A stretch of DNA of 64,000 nucleotides. Source: DASWHF01 sp036393295 (GTDB lineage: Bacteria > Pseudomonadota > Gammaproteobacteria > Acidiferrobacterales > UBA6901). The DNA lies in the NCBI GenBank assembly GCA_036393295.1, contig DASWHF010000044.1, forward strand, positions 1-64,000, in the 5' to 3' direction. A program made the position numbers and the translations under genes. Position 1 is the stretch's first letter; each line of letters begins with the position of its first letter. The notes beneath the pieces were generated by a model. The model was not told where the DNA came from. It did not search any database and worked only from the letters and a program-made list of their open reading frames with translations. Below, in pieces: positions 1-9,243 of the stretch.

Positions 1-762
1 GGCCTGCTGTACTACGACGGCGCCAATCTCAACGCCATCCTCGGCAAGGTCAAGCCCGGCGACATGGGCTTCGACGTGATCCACATGAACCTGCACAAGA
101 CCTTCTCGACCCCGCACGGCGGCGGCGGTCCCGGCGCCGGCCCGGTCGGCGTCGGCGAGCGGCTGCTGCCGTTCCTGCCGATGCCGATCGTCGCCCAGGC
201 CAAGGGCGCTAGTTACTATTGGCTGACAGAAAAGCAGCGCCCGCAGTCCATAGGCCGGCTGTCGGCGCACATGGGCAATGCCGGCGTGCTGCTGCGCGCT
301 TATGTTTACGCGCGCCTGCTGGGCCGCGAGGGCATGCACCGGGTCGCCGAGTTCGCCACGCTCAACGCCAACTACATGCTCAAGCGGCTGACGGCGGCCG
401 GTTTCGACGCCGCCTACCCGCAGCGGCGCGCGACGCACGAGTTCATCCTCACGCTCAAGAAGCTCAAGGACGAAACCGGCGTGATCGCCATGGACGTCGC
501 CAAGCGCCTCCTGGACAAGGGCTACCACGCGCCGACGACGTATTTCCCGCTGCTGGTGCCGGAGTGCCTGCTGATCGAGCCGACCGAGACCGAGAGCAAG
601 GAGGCGCTCGACGGTTTCATCGACGCGATGATCGCCATCGCCGAGGAGGCGCGCGCGACGCCCGAGGTGGTGAAGGGCGCGCCGCACACCCTGCCGGTCA
701 AGCGCCTCGACGACGTCAAGGCGGCGCGCGAGCTGGATCTCGCCTGGAAGGCCCGCGCCTAG
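1..762 (+). CDS. gcvPB: Glycine dehydrogenase (decarboxylating) subunit 2, C-terminal part
   Basis: Partial: the reading frame is already open at base 1, so the N-terminal half lies outside the window. The 253 visible residues include the PLP-binding signature HMNLHKTF followed by a Gly-rich turn; the Schiff-base lysine is visible residue 33 (bases 97-99). Family knowledge: the P-protein decarboxylates glycine and passes the aminomethyl group to GcvH. In the split form GcvPB carries the PLP lysine and pairs with GcvPA, presumably encoded just upstream. The length left after the lysine fits the split subunit. The next gene is convergent, 24 bases away, with no obvious terminator between. Confidence 0.95.
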   Translation, partial: GLLYYDGANLNAILGKVKPGDMGFDVIHMNLHKTFSTPHGGGGPGAGPVGVGERLLPFLPMPIVAQAKGASYYWLTEKQRPQSIGRLSAHMGNAGVLLRAYVYARLLGREGMHRVAEFATLNANYMLKRLTAAGFDAAYPQRRATHEFILTLKKLKDETGVIAMDVAKRLLDKGYHAPTTYFPLLVPECLLIEPTETESKEALDGFIDAMIAIAEEARATPEVVKGAPHTLPVKRLDDVKAARELDLAWKARA

Positions 763-786
763 CGCGGCGCGCGCCCGCCGCCCGGT

Positions 787-2592
787 TCAGGCGGCCGATG
801 CCGGTTGCGCGGCGCGCGGCGCATCGCCGCGGTATTCGACCGCGGCGCACTCGGTGAATATGCGCTTGTCGCAGCGCGCGCATTTGTCCCGGTCCAGTTT
901 CCCGAAGATGTGCTCGATGGCGCCGCCCTTGTCCACGAAGATGTTTTCCGGCCCGATGCGGTCGCTGAAGCCGCCGCGCTTGAAGATCTTGCAGACCTCG
1001 TCCTTGACCTTGCACAAATAGAGCCCGCCGCCTGCTCGTCGGCGGCGCTCGGCCTCGACGGCCAGCATCTCGGCGCCGGCGATATCGATGAAGTTGATCC
1101 CGTTGCCGACGATCAGCAGGTGCTTCTGGTCGGGGTGCTGCACGGCGACGCCGTGCAGAATGTCCTGCACGTGATCGACGGCGCCGAAATACAGCGAGCC
1201 GTCGATGCGGATGATCTTGAGCTGCGGGCACTCCGGCAGCCGCGGATCGCTGACCAGGTGGCGCTTGGCGGTATGCGGATCGGGAACCTGCCCCATGACG
1301 CGCGGCTGCGCGGTGCGCATCAGGTAGATGATCAGCGACAGCAGCACCCCGACGTAGATCGCGAACTCCAGCTCCACGAACAGCGTGGCGAAGAAGGTCA
1401 CCGCCAGCACCGACGTTTCGCGCTTGCTGGTGCCGAGGATCGTCTTGATGTGGTGAAAGTCGATCAGCCGGTAGGCGACCACGAGCAGCACCGCCGCCAT
1501 CGCGCCGATCGGCAGATAGGCGGCGAGCGGCGCGACCAGCAGCACGATCAGCGCCAGCGCCGCGGCGGCGAACACCGCGGCCATCGGCGTCACCGCGCCG
1601 GCGGTGTAGTTCAGGCCGGTGCGGGTGAAGGACCCCGACGAGGCGTAGCAGGAGAAGAAGCTGCCGACCATATTGGCCGTGCCCTGGCCGATGAACTCCT
1701 GATTGCCGTTGATGCGCTGGCCGGACTTGGCGGCGACCGAGCGCGCGATCGACACCGCCTCGACCAGGCCGAGCATGGCGATGGCCAACGCGCCTGAACC
1801 GAGCGCCTTGATCGAGCCCAGCGACAGATCCGGCAACGACAGCGGCGGCAGGCTGCCCGGGATCTCGCCGACCAGGGTAATGCCGTGGGCCACACCGCCG
1901 GCGCCCAGGGCCACCAGGCTGCCGATCACCATGGCGATCAGCATGGTCGGCCAGTTCGGCCGCCAGCGCATGAGCGCGATCAGCGCCACCAGCGTCGTGG
2001 CGGCGACCCCCACCACGTAGGGGTTGGCCTGCGGCAACTGCAGCAGGATGTCGCGCCAGGTGTGCAGGAAGGACTCGCCCGACGGAATATGCAGGCCAAA
2101 GAAGTGATTGAGCTGGCTGGTGGCGATCAGCACGGCGGCGCCGGCGGTGAAGCCGACCACCACCGAATGCGAAATGAAGTTGACCAGCGCGCCCATGCGC
2201 GCCAGCCCGAGACCGAGCTGATAGACGCCGGCCAGGAAGGTCAGCGTGATGGCCATCTGGATGAATTTTTCGCTGCCGGGTTCGGCGAAGCGCGCCACGG
2301 TCGCGAACACGACGATGGAAATGGCGGTCGTCGGTCCCGAGATGAGATGGCGCGAGGAGCCGAACAGCGCGGCGATGATCGGCGGCACCATGGCGGTGTA
2401 CAAGCCGTAGATCGGCGGCAGCCCGGCGATCATGGCGAAGGCCACGCCCTGCGGAAGCACGACGACCGCGCCGGTCAGCCCGGCCTTGAGGTCGGCCTTC
2501 AGCGTCTCGCGGGTGACGAGCGGCCACCAGCGCAGGAACGGGAGCAACCGCGGCCAAAAGGTGCTGCACTGGGGTGTGGCGGTGAGTCGCAT
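787..2592 (-). CDS. SulP family inorganic anion transporter with STAS domain
   Basis: 601 aa. The SulP signature (LPQGVAFAMIAGLPPIYGLY, residues 46-65) and SGPTTA (85-90) open a transmembrane core running to about residue 430. A cytoplasmic STAS domain follows (around 445-565). The tail has a CxxC...C cluster (C571, C574, C582), which similar tails in this SulP subgroup also carry. Such proteins move sulfate, bicarbonate or related anions; the substrate cannot be read from the sequence. It stands alone: convergent with gcvPB, and 193 bases from the next minus-strand gene. The start is the first Met before the conserved N-terminus. Confidence 0.9.
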   Translation of the reverse strand: MRLTATPQCSTFWPRLLPFLRWWPLVTRETLKADLKAGLTGAVVVLPQGVAFAMIAGLPPIYGLYTAMVPPIIAALFGSSRHLISGPTTAISIVVFATVARFAEPGSEKFIQMAITLTFLAGVYQLGLGLARMGALVNFISHSVVVGFTAGAAVLIATSQLNHFFGLHIPSGESFLHTWRDILLQLPQANPYVVGVAATTLVALIALMRWRPNWPTMLIAMVIGSLVALGAGGVAHGITLVGEIPGSLPPLSLPDLSLGSIKALGSGALAIAMLGLVEAVSIARSVAAKSGQRINGNQEFIGQGTANMVGSFFSCYASSGSFTRTGLNYTAGAVTPMAAVFAAAALALIVLLVAPLAAYLPIGAMAAVLLVVAYRLIDFHHIKTILGTSKRETSVLAVTFFATLFVELEFAIYVGVLLSLIIYLMRTAQPRVMGQVPDPHTAKRHLVSDPRLPECPQLKIIRIDGSLYFGAVDHVQDILHGVAVQHPDQKHLLIVGNGINFIDIAGAEMLAVEAERRRRAGGGLYLCKVKDEVCKIFKRGGFSDRIGPENIFVDKGGAIEHIFGKLDRDKCARCDKRIFTECAAVEYRGDAPRAAQPASAA

Positions 2593-2785
2593 GAACCAAT
2601 TCCAAACGTACGCCGCGGCCTCGCCGGTATTGGACCCGGGGCCGGGGCGCGGGATTGCCAGGGGGCCGGCGCCGCCGCCGATCGGAACCTTGGGCGGCGC
2701 AGGCTGGAAAACGGAGCGGATTCTATACCAATCGCCGCCGGGCCGCCACGCGTGCGGCCGGTGTCGCCCGGCCGGCGCGCTGGCG

Positions 2786-3829
2786 TCAGCGCGATTCGTT
2801 CTCGGCTACGTGCGCGGAGTCCGCCGCGGCCTCCGGCGGCGCCTCGAGGTTGGTCAGAAACTGGCGGGTGCAGGCCTCCCAGGTGTACTGGAGCGCCGCC
2901 AGGCGGCAGGCGTCGGGCGAGAGCGTCAGTGCCGCGAGCGCGGCCCTCTTCAGATCCTCGTCGAGGAAGCCGGTGACGCCGTTCTCGATGACGTCGACCG
3001 GGCCCTGCACCGGGTAGGCCGCGACCGGCACGCCGGAGGCGAGCGCCTCGATCAGCACCAGGCCGAAGGTGTCGGTGCGGCTGGGAAACACGAACACGTC
3101 GGCGGCGGCGATGTGACTGGCCAGGTCCTCGTCGGACTTGAAGCCGGTGAACACGGCGTCTGGATATTTTTCGGTCAGCATGGCGAGGTCCGGCCCGCCG
3201 CCGATCACCAGCTTGGTTCCCGGCAGATCGAGCTCAAGGAAGGCCTCGATGTTCTTCTCCACCGCCACGCGGCCGAAGTAGACGAAGATCGGCCGCCGTT
3301 CCTTCAGATATTCCTTGCTGCGCGGCCGGAAGCGCCCGGTGTCCACGCCGCGCGACCAGTAGGCGAGGTTCTTGAAGCCGTGCCCGGTGAGCCGCTTATG
3401 CAGCGTCGGCGTTGCCACCATCACGCGTTCGGCGCGGCCGTGGAACCAGCGCATCAGCGCATACGTCCACGTGATCGGGATGCGGGTGCGCAACCAGACG
3501 TATTCGGGGAACTGCGTGTGAAACGACGTGGTGAACGGAAAGCGCCGGCGCCGGCACCAGGCGCGCGCCGCCAGGCCGAGCGAGCCCTCGGTGGCGATGT
3601 GCACGGCATCCGGCGCGAACGCGTCGAGCATGCGCCGCACCCGGCCGCCCGGCAACCACGCCACGCGGATGTCCGGGTAGGTCGGCAGCGGAAAGGTCCG
3701 GAACGACTCGGGCGTGATCATCTCCACCCGGTGGCCGAGCCGGCGCAGCTCCTCGCGGGTCTGGTTGAGCGTCGTGACGACGCCGTTAATTTGCGGGTAC
3801 CAGGCGTCGGTGACGATCGCGATTTTCAT
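2786..3829 (-). CDS. GT4 glycosyltransferase, probable diacylglycerol glycosyltransferase (Agt-like)
   Basis: 347 aa. The acceptor-side N-terminus DAWYPQINGVVTTL (8-21) and the donor-site motif FVFPSRTDTFGLVLIE (246-261, the E-x7-E region) place it in GT4, in the MgtA/Agt type that glycosylates lipids. It overlaps the upstream PlcP-like gene by 44 bases, so the two are translationally linked. Known pairing: in phosphate-starved bacteria PlcP releases diacylglycerol from phospholipid and Agt adds a sugar. Assignment as Agt is inference from the pairing and the nearby dgkA. A mannosyltransferase of PIM or capsule type is the alternative. Confidence 0.8.
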   Translation of the reverse strand: MKIAIVTDAWYPQINGVVTTLNQTREELRRLGHRVEMITPESFRTFPLPTYPDIRVAWLPGGRVRRMLDAFAPDAVHIATEGSLGLAARAWCRRRRFPFTTSFHTQFPEYVWLRTRIPITWTYALMRWFHGRAERVMVATPTLHKRLTGHGFKNLAYWSRGVDTGRFRPRSKEYLKERRPIFVYFGRVAVEKNIEAFLELDLPGTKLVIGGGPDLAMLTEKYPDAVFTGFKSDEDLASHIAAADVFVFPSRTDTFGLVLIEALASGVPVAAYPVQGPVDVIENGVTGFLDEDLKRAALAALTLSPDACRLAALQYTWEACTRQFLTNLEAPPEAAADSAHVAENESR

Positions 3830-4595
3830 GTTGTGCCTCGCTCAGGAGAAAGACGCTTTCGTCCGCCCAGTGGATGACCGCCAGGCGTCCGTCGGCGTGC
3901 TCGACCAGGGCGGTGCAGCTCTCCACCCAGTCGCCGTCGTTGCAGTACAGGACGCCGTCGTAGTCCTCGATGGTCGCCTTGTGGATGTGACCGCAGATCA
4001 CGCCGTCCACGCCGCGCTTGCGCGCCTCGTGCACCAGCGCGCGCTCGAAATTGCCGATGAAGTTCACGGCGTTCTTGACCTTGTGCTTGAGGTAGGCGGA
4101 CAACGACCAGTAGGGGAAGCCGAGCTTGCGCCGGAAATAGTTGAACCAGCGGTTGACGTGGAGCAGGATGTCGTAGGCGCGGCTGCCGAGCACCGCGAGC
4201 CAGCGGCTGTGCTTGACGATCTGGTCGAACTCGTCGCCGTGGATCACCAGGAAGCGGCGGCCGTCGGCGGTCTCGTGCACGGCCTCGCCGCGCACGGCGA
4301 TGCCGCCGAAGCTCGAGCCGAGGTAGTCGCGGAACAGCTCGTCATGGTTGCCGGGCACGTAGATCACCTCGGTGCCGCGGCCGGCCTTGCACATCACCTC
4401 CTGGACGACGCGGTTGTGCAGCTCGGGCCAGCGTGCGCCCTTCTTCATGTGCCAGAAGTCGATGATGTCGCCGACCAGGTACAGCCGGTCGCACTCGGTG
4501 CGGCGCAGGAAGTCGAGCAGGAATTCGGCCTTGCAGGCGCGAAGGCCCAGGTGCACGTCCGATATCCATATCGTGTTGAAGCGCAGGGTCTGCAT
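3786..4595 (-). CDS. plcP: Metallophosphoesterase of the COG2908 / PlcP type
   Basis: 269 aa from the ATG at 4595, chosen because AGAGGGGG lies about 8 bases upstream; an in-frame start at 4637 would add 14 unconserved residues. The five calcineurin-type metal motifs are present: SDVHLG (12-17), GDIIDFW (42-48), GNHDE (82-86), HGDE (119-122) and CGHIHK (201-206). COG2908 includes LpxH-like UDP-diacylglucosamine hydrolases and PlcP, the phospholipase C of phosphate-limited lipid remodelling. The CKAEFLLDFL stretch and the coupling to a GT4 gene favour PlcP. Pho-box-like repeats lie upstream at 4657-4685. A true LpxH-like role remains possible. Confidence 0.75.
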   Translation of the reverse strand: MQTLRFNTIWISDVHLGLRACKAEFLLDFLRRTECDRLYLVGDIIDFWHMKKGARWPELHNRVVQEVMCKAGRGTEVIYVPGNHDELFRDYLGSSFGGIAVRGEAVHETADGRRFLVIHGDEFDQIVKHSRWLAVLGSRAYDILLHVNRWFNYFRRKLGFPYWSLSAYLKHKVKNAVNFIGNFERALVHEARKRGVDGVICGHIHKATIEDYDGVLYCNDGDWVESCTALVEHADGRLAVIHWADESVFLLSEAQHENRDRHRRLVPAN

Positions 4596-4656
4596 GGTCG
4601 CCCCCTCTAAAGGTCTTTCGGGCGCGCACAGGATCACGAATCTTCGTGTCGGGGAT

Positions 4657-4685
4657 GTGACGGGACGATGACCAGTCGATGACGC
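4657..4685 (-). promoter_or_regulatory. Pho-box-like array between plcP and dgkA
   Basis: Three RTGAC cores start TGAC at 4658, 4669 and 4680, exactly 11 bases apart (GTGACGG, ATGACCA, ATGACGC on the plus strand). PhoB sites are 7-mers of CTGTCAT type repeated every 11 bases, which is RTGACAG on the opposite strand. Core and period match; the last two bases of each unit are poor. The orientation points towards plcP. PhoB binding is inference. Confidence 0.45.
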
Positions 4686-4733
4686 CGGCTGCGGCCCCTT
4701 GCTTTATCGCCCGTCTACGGGTAAACACCCGGC

Positions 4734-5108
4734 ATGAAAAAAATGTTACGCAGCCTGACCGACGCCGGCCGCGTGGCACGCGCCTTCGGCTACTCGCTCG
4801 CCGGCCTGCGCGCCGCTTATAAGAAGGAGTCGGCCTTCCGCCAGGAACTGATCCTGTTTCTGGTGCTGGCCCCGCTGGGGTTCTGGCTGGGCGACAACGG
4901 CGTCGAGCGCGCGCTGCTGGTCGGGAGCCTGCTGATCGTGTTGATCGTCGAGCTGCTCAACTCGGCGGTCGAAGCCACCGTCGACCGTATCGGCCACAAG
5001 ACCAACAAGCTCTCCGGCCGCGCCAAGGACATGGGCTCGGCGGCGGTGCTGCTGGCGCTGCTGGGGGTGGTGCTGGTCTGGGGCGCGATCCTCGCTGATC
5101 GGCTGTGA
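4734..5108 (+). CDS. dgkA: Diacylglycerol kinase (prokaryotic DgkA)
   Basis: 124 aa, the usual family length. It shows ESAFRQE (32-38) and the signature ELLNSAVEATVDR (73-85), with three predicted membrane helices (about 36-53, 59-76, 101-121). DgkA is an inner-membrane trimer that phosphorylates diacylglycerol to phosphatidate, feeding it back to phospholipid synthesis. It diverges from the plcP/glycosyltransferase pair over a 138-base gap, so all three genes act on the same diacylglycerol pool. The ATG at 4734 is followed at once by a basic N-terminus as in homologues; no clear ribosome site is seen. Confidence 0.93.
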   Translation: MKKMLRSLTDAGRVARAFGYSLAGLRAAYKKESAFRQELILFLVLAPLGFWLGDNGVERALLVGSLLIVLIVELLNSAVEATVDRIGHKTNKLSGRAKDMGSAAVLLALLGVVLVWGAILADRL

Positions 5109-5190
5109 CAGCGCAGCGGCTTGCATGGCGAGTCGAAAAGCCCTAAAAAGGGTCCCGGCCGGTACTTTCAAGGGGATTTCGGGATTCTTT

Positions 5191-6126
5191 ATGCCAACGC
5201 TGATCTGCGGTTCATTCGCCTATGACACCATCATGGTCTTTCCGGACCGCTTCAAGGACCACATTCTGCCGGACCAGGTGCATATCCTGAACGTGTCGTT
5301 CATGGTGCCGGAGATGCGCCGCGAGTACGGCGGCTGCGCCGGCAACATCGCCTACAACCTCAAGCTGCTCGGCGGTGATCCGCTGCCGATGGGCACGGTC
5401 GGCGAGGACTTCGAGCCCTATGCCCAGTGGATGGACCGCTGCGGCGTGCCGCGCGTCCACGTCAAGGTGGTGCCGGCGACCTACACCGCCCAGGCCTTTA
5501 TCACCACCGATCTCGACGACAACCAGATCACCGCCTTCCACCCCGGCGCCATGGGCCGCTCGCACCTGCTCAAGGTCGGGCAGGCCAAGGGCGTCAAGCT
5601 GGGCATCGTCTCGCCGGACGGGCGCGACGGCATGATCGAGCATGCCGCGCAGTTCACCGAGGCCGGCATCCCGTTCATCTTCGACCCCGGCCAGGGGATG
5701 CCGATGTTCAAGGCGCCCGAGCTCGACAGCTTTCTCGATCAGGCCACCTATCTCACGCTCAACGACTACGAGGCCAAGCTGTTTCAGGAGAAGAGCGGCC
5801 GCTCATTGAAGGAGATGACGGCGCGCGTCAAGGCGCTGATTGTGACGAAAGGGGGATCCGGCTCCGAGATTCACGCCGATGGCAAGGTCCATGTGATCCC
5901 CGTCGCCCGCGCTATGCGCGTCGCCGATCCCACCGGCTGCGGCGACGCCTACCGCGCCGGCCTGCTGTACGGCATCGCGCGCGGCATGGACTGGGACACC
6001 ATCGGCCGCATCGCCGCGCTCATGGGCGCCATCAAGATCGAGCACCACGGCACCCAGCGCCACGAGTTCACCCACGACGAGTTCGTCGAGCGCTTTCACG
6101 ACAACTTCGGTTACCGCTTCGTCTGA
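5191..6126 (+). CDS. PfkB-family carbohydrate/nucleoside kinase
   Basis: 311 aa from the ATG at 5191, which opens with the typical strand MPTLICGSFAYD; an upstream in-frame start at 5125 would add 22 unconserved residues. The N-terminal di-Gly region YGGCAGNIAYNL and the C-terminal anion-hole/catalytic motif DPTGCGDAYRAG (from residue 246) mark PfkB (ribokinase fold). It resembles the bacterial adenosine-kinase-like branch, but the substrate cannot be fixed from sequence. It lies 82 bases after dgkA and may share its transcript. A repeat hairpin follows the stop directly. Confidence 0.88.
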   Translation: MPTLICGSFAYDTIMVFPDRFKDHILPDQVHILNVSFMVPEMRREYGGCAGNIAYNLKLLGGDPLPMGTVGEDFEPYAQWMDRCGVPRVHVKVVPATYTAQAFITTDLDDNQITAFHPGAMGRSHLLKVGQAKGVKLGIVSPDGRDGMIEHAAQFTEAGIPFIFDPGQGMPMFKAPELDSFLDQATYLTLNDYEAKLFQEKSGRSLKEMTARVKALIVTKGGSGSEIHADGKVHVIPVARAMRVADPTGCGDAYRAGLLYGIARGMDWDTIGRIAALMGAIKIEHHGTQRHEFTHDEFVERFHDNFGYRFV

Positions 6127-6143
6127 CGGAAAAAGAAAAAATT

Positions 6144-6216
6144 GGCCACGGGGGTCACGGGGAGCACGGGGGAAATCAATTTGTTATTCCCCGTGGCCCC
6201 CGTGACCCCCGTGGCT
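6144..6216. repeat. Family 1 hairpin repeat, copy A
   Basis: Left arm 6144-6174 (GGCCACGGGGGTCACGGGG...) and right arm 6187-6216 are near-perfect inverted copies around a 12-base AT-rich loop. It lies between the 3' ends of two convergent genes, so it could act as a two-way terminator. Other copies are at 25437, 31744 and 44898. Confidence 0.85.
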
Positions 6217-6253
6217 AGTGGTTACTCCGCCGCCCTATCGTACACCGCGAGAG

Positions 6254-6640
6254 TCAGTCGGCGATGACCGGGTAGCCGTCGGCCTGCCACAGCACGATGC
6301 CGCCGGCGAGGTTGTAGGCGCGGTAGCCCATCTGGGTGAGCGTGTCGGCGGCGAGCGCGCTGCGCGCGCCGGTTTCGCAATACACCACGACGATCCGGCC
6401 GCGCGCCGCGCACAGCGCCTCGACGCGATCCTTGGCGCCGGCGTCGGCGGCGGCCTCCAGGGTGCCGCGCGGCACCAGCAGCGCGCCCGGAATGTGGCCG
6501 CGCCGGTACTCGTCGGCCTCGCGCACGTCCAGGATCAGGGGCTCGTCGTGGTTCTCGATCATCGCGTCGAGCTCGTCCGGATGGATCTCCTGAATCCGCG
6601 CGCGCGCCTCGACGATGAAATCCGCGAGTGTCTTGGGCAT
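6254..6640 (-). CDS. Rhodanese-like domain protein
   Basis: 128 aa, a single rhodanese domain. The active-site loop CETGAR begins at C88, and DVREADEYRRGHIPGA (38-53) is the classic substrate-side motif. The catalytic cysteine is kept, so sulfurtransferase or persulfide carrier activity is plausible; the partner is unknown. The start at 6640 is used because the frame further upstream is only a shadow of the next gene and MPKTLADFI is a typical opening. It lies 2 bases after the YyaL-type gene, clearly in one operon, which suggests a thiol or sulfur role for both. Confidence 0.9.
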   Translation of the reverse strand: MPKTLADFIVEARARIQEIHPDELDAMIENHDEPLILDVREADEYRRGHIPGALLVPRGTLEAAADAGAKDRVEALCAARGRIVVVYCETGARSALAADTLTQMGYRAYNLAGGIVLWQADGYPVIAD

Positions 6641-6642
6641 GG

Positions 6643-8742
6643 CTAGCGCGCCGGTGGCGCCGCGCCCGCGCCGCGGGCCAGGGCGCGGTCGAAGGCCTCG
6701 GGATCGGTGATCGGCGCGTCGCAGGCGTGGCCGCTGCACACATAGGCGGTCACGCCGCCGCGCGCGGCGCGCTCGGCCAGCACCCCCGGCAGATCGGCGG
6801 CCGTCTCCGGGATCGCCAGCACCAGGCGACGCGGCGCGTAATGCCGCGACGCGCGCGCCGTCCAGGGCGCGACCGCGTCCGGCGCGCCGCGCAGCACGAT
6901 GGTCTCGGTCGGGTGGAGAAACTCCTCGGCCGCCGCGAGCAGCGAGTTGTGGCCGGAGGGAAAGCGCTGGATCTCCCGGTACAGCGCCTTGAGCGTCAGC
7001 TCGGCGGCATCGAGGTAATGGATCGCGCCGAGCACATGACCGAGCCGCAGCAGCGCCTGGGCCGCGACGCCGTTGCCCGACGGGATCGCGTCGTCGGCCG
7101 CCGGCTTCGGCCGGTGCAGCAGGTGTTCGTGATCGTCGGCGGTGAAGAAGAATCCGCCGTCGCGCTTGTCCTCGTAGTGATCGAGCAGGGTTTCGGCCAG
7201 CTCGGTGGCGAAGTGGAGATCGCCGTCGCGCCAGCGCGCCTGCACGAGCGCCAGCACGCCGTCGATCAGGAAGGCGTAGTCGTCGAGGTAGGCGACGAGG
7301 TGCGCCTTGCCGTCCTTGCAGGTCGCGAGCAGGCGGTCGTCGACCCACAGCCGCTCACGCAGAAAATCCACGGCGCGCTCGGCCGAGGCCACGAAGTCCG
7401 GCCGCCCGAGCACGCGCCCGGCATGCGCCATGGCCTTGATCATCATGCCGTTCCACAAGGTCAGCACCTTCTCGTCGCGCCCCGGGCGCACGCGCGCCGC
7501 GCGCGCCGCGAACAGCTTGCGCCGGGCGCCGTCGAGCAATGTCTCGACCTCGCCCTCGGTCATGCCCTCTTTCAACGCGATGTCCTGGCCCGGCACGAAG
7601 ACATGCAGATGCCATTCCTTGCCCTCGAAGTTGGGCGCGCGGTCGAGGCCGAAATGCGGCGCCAGCACGCGGTATTCGTTTTCGTCCAGCAGCGCCTGCA
7701 CCGCGTCCGGCGTCCATACGTAGAATTTTCCCTCGTGGCCTTCCGAGTCGGCGTCGAGGGTGGAGTAGTAACCGCCCTCGGGCGACTGCATCTCGCGCAG
7801 CACCCACTCGCCGGTCTCGAGCGCCACGCGCCGGAATGCGACATCGCCGGTGGCCAGGAAGGCATCGGCGTAGAGCGGCAGCAGCTGGGCGTTGTCGTAC
7901 AGCATCTTCTCGAAGTGCGGGATCATCCAGCGCTCGTCGACCGAGTAGCGGCAGAAGCCGCCGCCGAGCTGGTCGTAGAGACCGCCGGCCGCCATGGCGT
8001 GCAGGGTGTGGCGCGCCATGGCCAGCGCCTGCTCGTCCGGCCGGCCGTCGAGGCGGCTTTGCGCCCAGTGTCGCAGGCAGCGCTCGATGCTGGTCGGGTG
8101 CGGGAACTTGGGCGCGGCCCCGAAGCCGCCGTGGCGCGGGTCGTACTGCTGCTCGATCTCGCGCCGCGCCGCGTCCAGCACGCCGGGCTCGATGATCTGG
8201 CCGGGGTCGGGCGGACCCGGGTTGATGCGCTGAAAGGCGGCGCGCACCGAGGCGTTCTGCTGGTCGATTTCGCCGCGGTGCTCGCGATAGAAGGCCGCGA
8301 CGCGCTGCAGGATGTCGGTGAAGGCCGGCATCCCATAGCGCGCCTCCTTGGGAAAATACGTGCCGCCGAAGAACGGCGTGTGGTCGTCGGGTGTCAGGAA
8401 CATGTTGAGCGGCCAGCCGCCGGGGCGCTGCGCCAGCATCTGGTGCGCGACCTGGTAGATCTTGTCGAGGTCGGGACGCTCCTCGCGGTCGACCTTGATG
8501 CACACGAACAACTCGTTCATGACGCGCGCGACGTCCTCGTCCTCGAAGGACTCGTGCTCCATCACGTGGCACCAGTGGCAGGCCGAGTAGCCGATCGACA
8601 GCAGGATCGGCTTGTCCTCGGCGCGCGCGCGGGCCAGCGCTTCGGCGTTCCACGGATGCCAGTCCACCGGATTGTGCGCATGCTGCAGCAGGTAGGGGCT
8701 GGTCTCGTGGACGAGGCGGTTGCTGTGTCGGGCGTCGGTCAT
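6643..8742 (-). CDS. Thioredoxin-fold / six-hairpin protein of the YyaL (DUF255, SPATA20) family
   Basis: 699 aa, full family length. The N-terminal thioredoxin-like domain has [14 protein letters not shown] (15-28) and the CHWCHVM active-site motif (C55, C58); [12 protein letters not shown] follows. The rest is the (alpha/alpha)6 barrel domain typical of YyaL/SPATA20. The family is widespread but its reaction is not settled; redox or sugar-epimerase-like roles have been proposed from the folds. It is co-transcribed with a rhodanese gene 2 bases downstream. The start at 8742 abuts the promoter of the divergent metal-uptake operon. Confidence 0.93.
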   Translation of the reverse strand: MTDARHSNRLVHETSPYLLQHAHNPVDWHPWNAEALARARAEDKPILLSIGYSACHWCHVMEHESFEDEDVARVMNELFVCIKVDREERPDLDKIYQVAHQMLAQRPGGWPLNMFLTPDDHTPFFGGTYFPKEARYGMPAFTDILQRVAAFYREHRGEIDQQNASVRAAFQRINPGPPDPGQIIEPGVLDAARREIEQQYDPRHGGFGAAPKFPHPTSIERCLRHWAQSRLDGRPDEQALAMARHTLHAMAAGGLYDQLGGGFCRYSVDERWMIPHFEKMLYDNAQLLPLYADAFLATGDVAFRRVALETGEWVLREMQSPEGGYYSTLDADSEGHEGKFYVWTPDAVQALLDENEYRVLAPHFGLDRAPNFEGKEWHLHVFVPGQDIALKEGMTEGEVETLLDGARRKLFAARAARVRPGRDEKVLTLWNGMMIKAMAHAGRVLGRPDFVASAERAVDFLRERLWVDDRLLATCKDGKAHLVAYLDDYAFLIDGVLALVQARWRDGDLHFATELAETLLDHYEDKRDGGFFFTADDHEHLLHRPKPAADDAIPSGNGVAAQALLRLGHVLGAIHYLDAAELTLKALYREIQRFPSGHNSLLAAAEEFLHPTETIVLRGAPDAVAPWTARASRHYAPRRLVLAIPETAADLPGVLAERAARGGVTAYVCSGHACDAPITDPEAFDRALARGAGAAPPAR

Positions 8743-8744
8743 GG

Positions 8745-8773
8745 TTGGATTTCGCAGAAACTGTCACTATACT
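8745..8773 (+). promoter_or_regulatory. Sigma70-type promoter of the metal-uptake operon
   Basis: TTGGAT (8745-8750), a 17-base spacer and TATACT (8768-8773) lie 67 bases before the first start codon of the operon. No convincing palindromic Zur site could be picked out by eye. Confidence 0.55.
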
Positions 8774-8839
8774 GAGCCGCGCGCGCGATGTCTCGCGCCC
8801 CTGCCGCCGGGTCCGGCGGTTTTCGACGGCGCAACACCC

Positions 8840-9151
8840 ATGAATACTGGGGAAAAGAACCAGACGCGTAACAAGGCATCCGGCATCGCCTGGCTGCTCG
8901 CCGCGCTGCTGGTGCTCGGCCAGTGGGCGGCGCTCGCCCACAAGCTCGATCTCGCCAGCCACGAGTCCGGGCATGTCTGCGAATGGTGCGTCGCCCATGC
9001 CGGCCTGGATCACCTGATCGCCGGCGCCGCCGCGGCGATACCGACGCTCGCCACCACCGATTTGTCGCCGGTCGGCGACGCGTCGGGCATTCCTGCCTCC
9101 TTCGTCGCGCATTACCCGGCGCGCGCGCCGCCGGCTCCACGCTCCATTTAG
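8840..9151 (+). CDS. Small membrane protein with His/Cys cluster, first gene of the metal-uptake operon
   Basis: 103 aa from the ATG at 8840; a longer in-frame start at 8720 runs back into the divergent gene and over the promoter. One hydrophobic segment (about 15-33, signal anchor or signal peptide) is followed by HKLDLASHESGHVCEWC, giving H34, H41, H45, C47, C50, H53 and H58. It resembles DUF2946-like small proteins found next to metal-uptake genes, but that family call is tentative. Metal binding or sensing at the periplasmic face is inferred from residues and context only. The C-terminal third is Pro/Ala-rich and unstructured. Confidence 0.7.
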   Translation: MNTGEKNQTRNKASGIAWLLAALLVLGQWAALAHKLDLASHESGHVCEWCVAHAGLDHLIAGAAAAIPTLATTDLSPVGDASGIPASFVAHYPARAPPAPRSI

Positions 9152-9168
9152 ATTCCTGAAAAGCCGAG

Positions 9169-9189
9169 TCCGGGCCGTAGCGGCCCGGA
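9169..9189 (+). other. Intercistronic hairpin
   Basis: TCCGGGCCG-TAG-CGGCCCGGA forms a perfect 9-bp GC-rich stem with a 3-base loop and no T tract. It sits between the small His/Cys protein and the beta-barrel gene, so it may set relative expression by stabilising or attenuating the message. Confidence 0.45.
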
Positions 9190-9243
9190 GTGTCTGCGGC
9201 GCCGTCTGGGGCGGTGTCGCGTACTGCGTTGGAGCTTGAACCC

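Noticed and set aside
716..2605. Long open frames opposite or out of phase with the SulP gene and many other genes
   Set aside because: High GC keeps alternate frames open; their products are Arg/Ala-rich and lack any motif.
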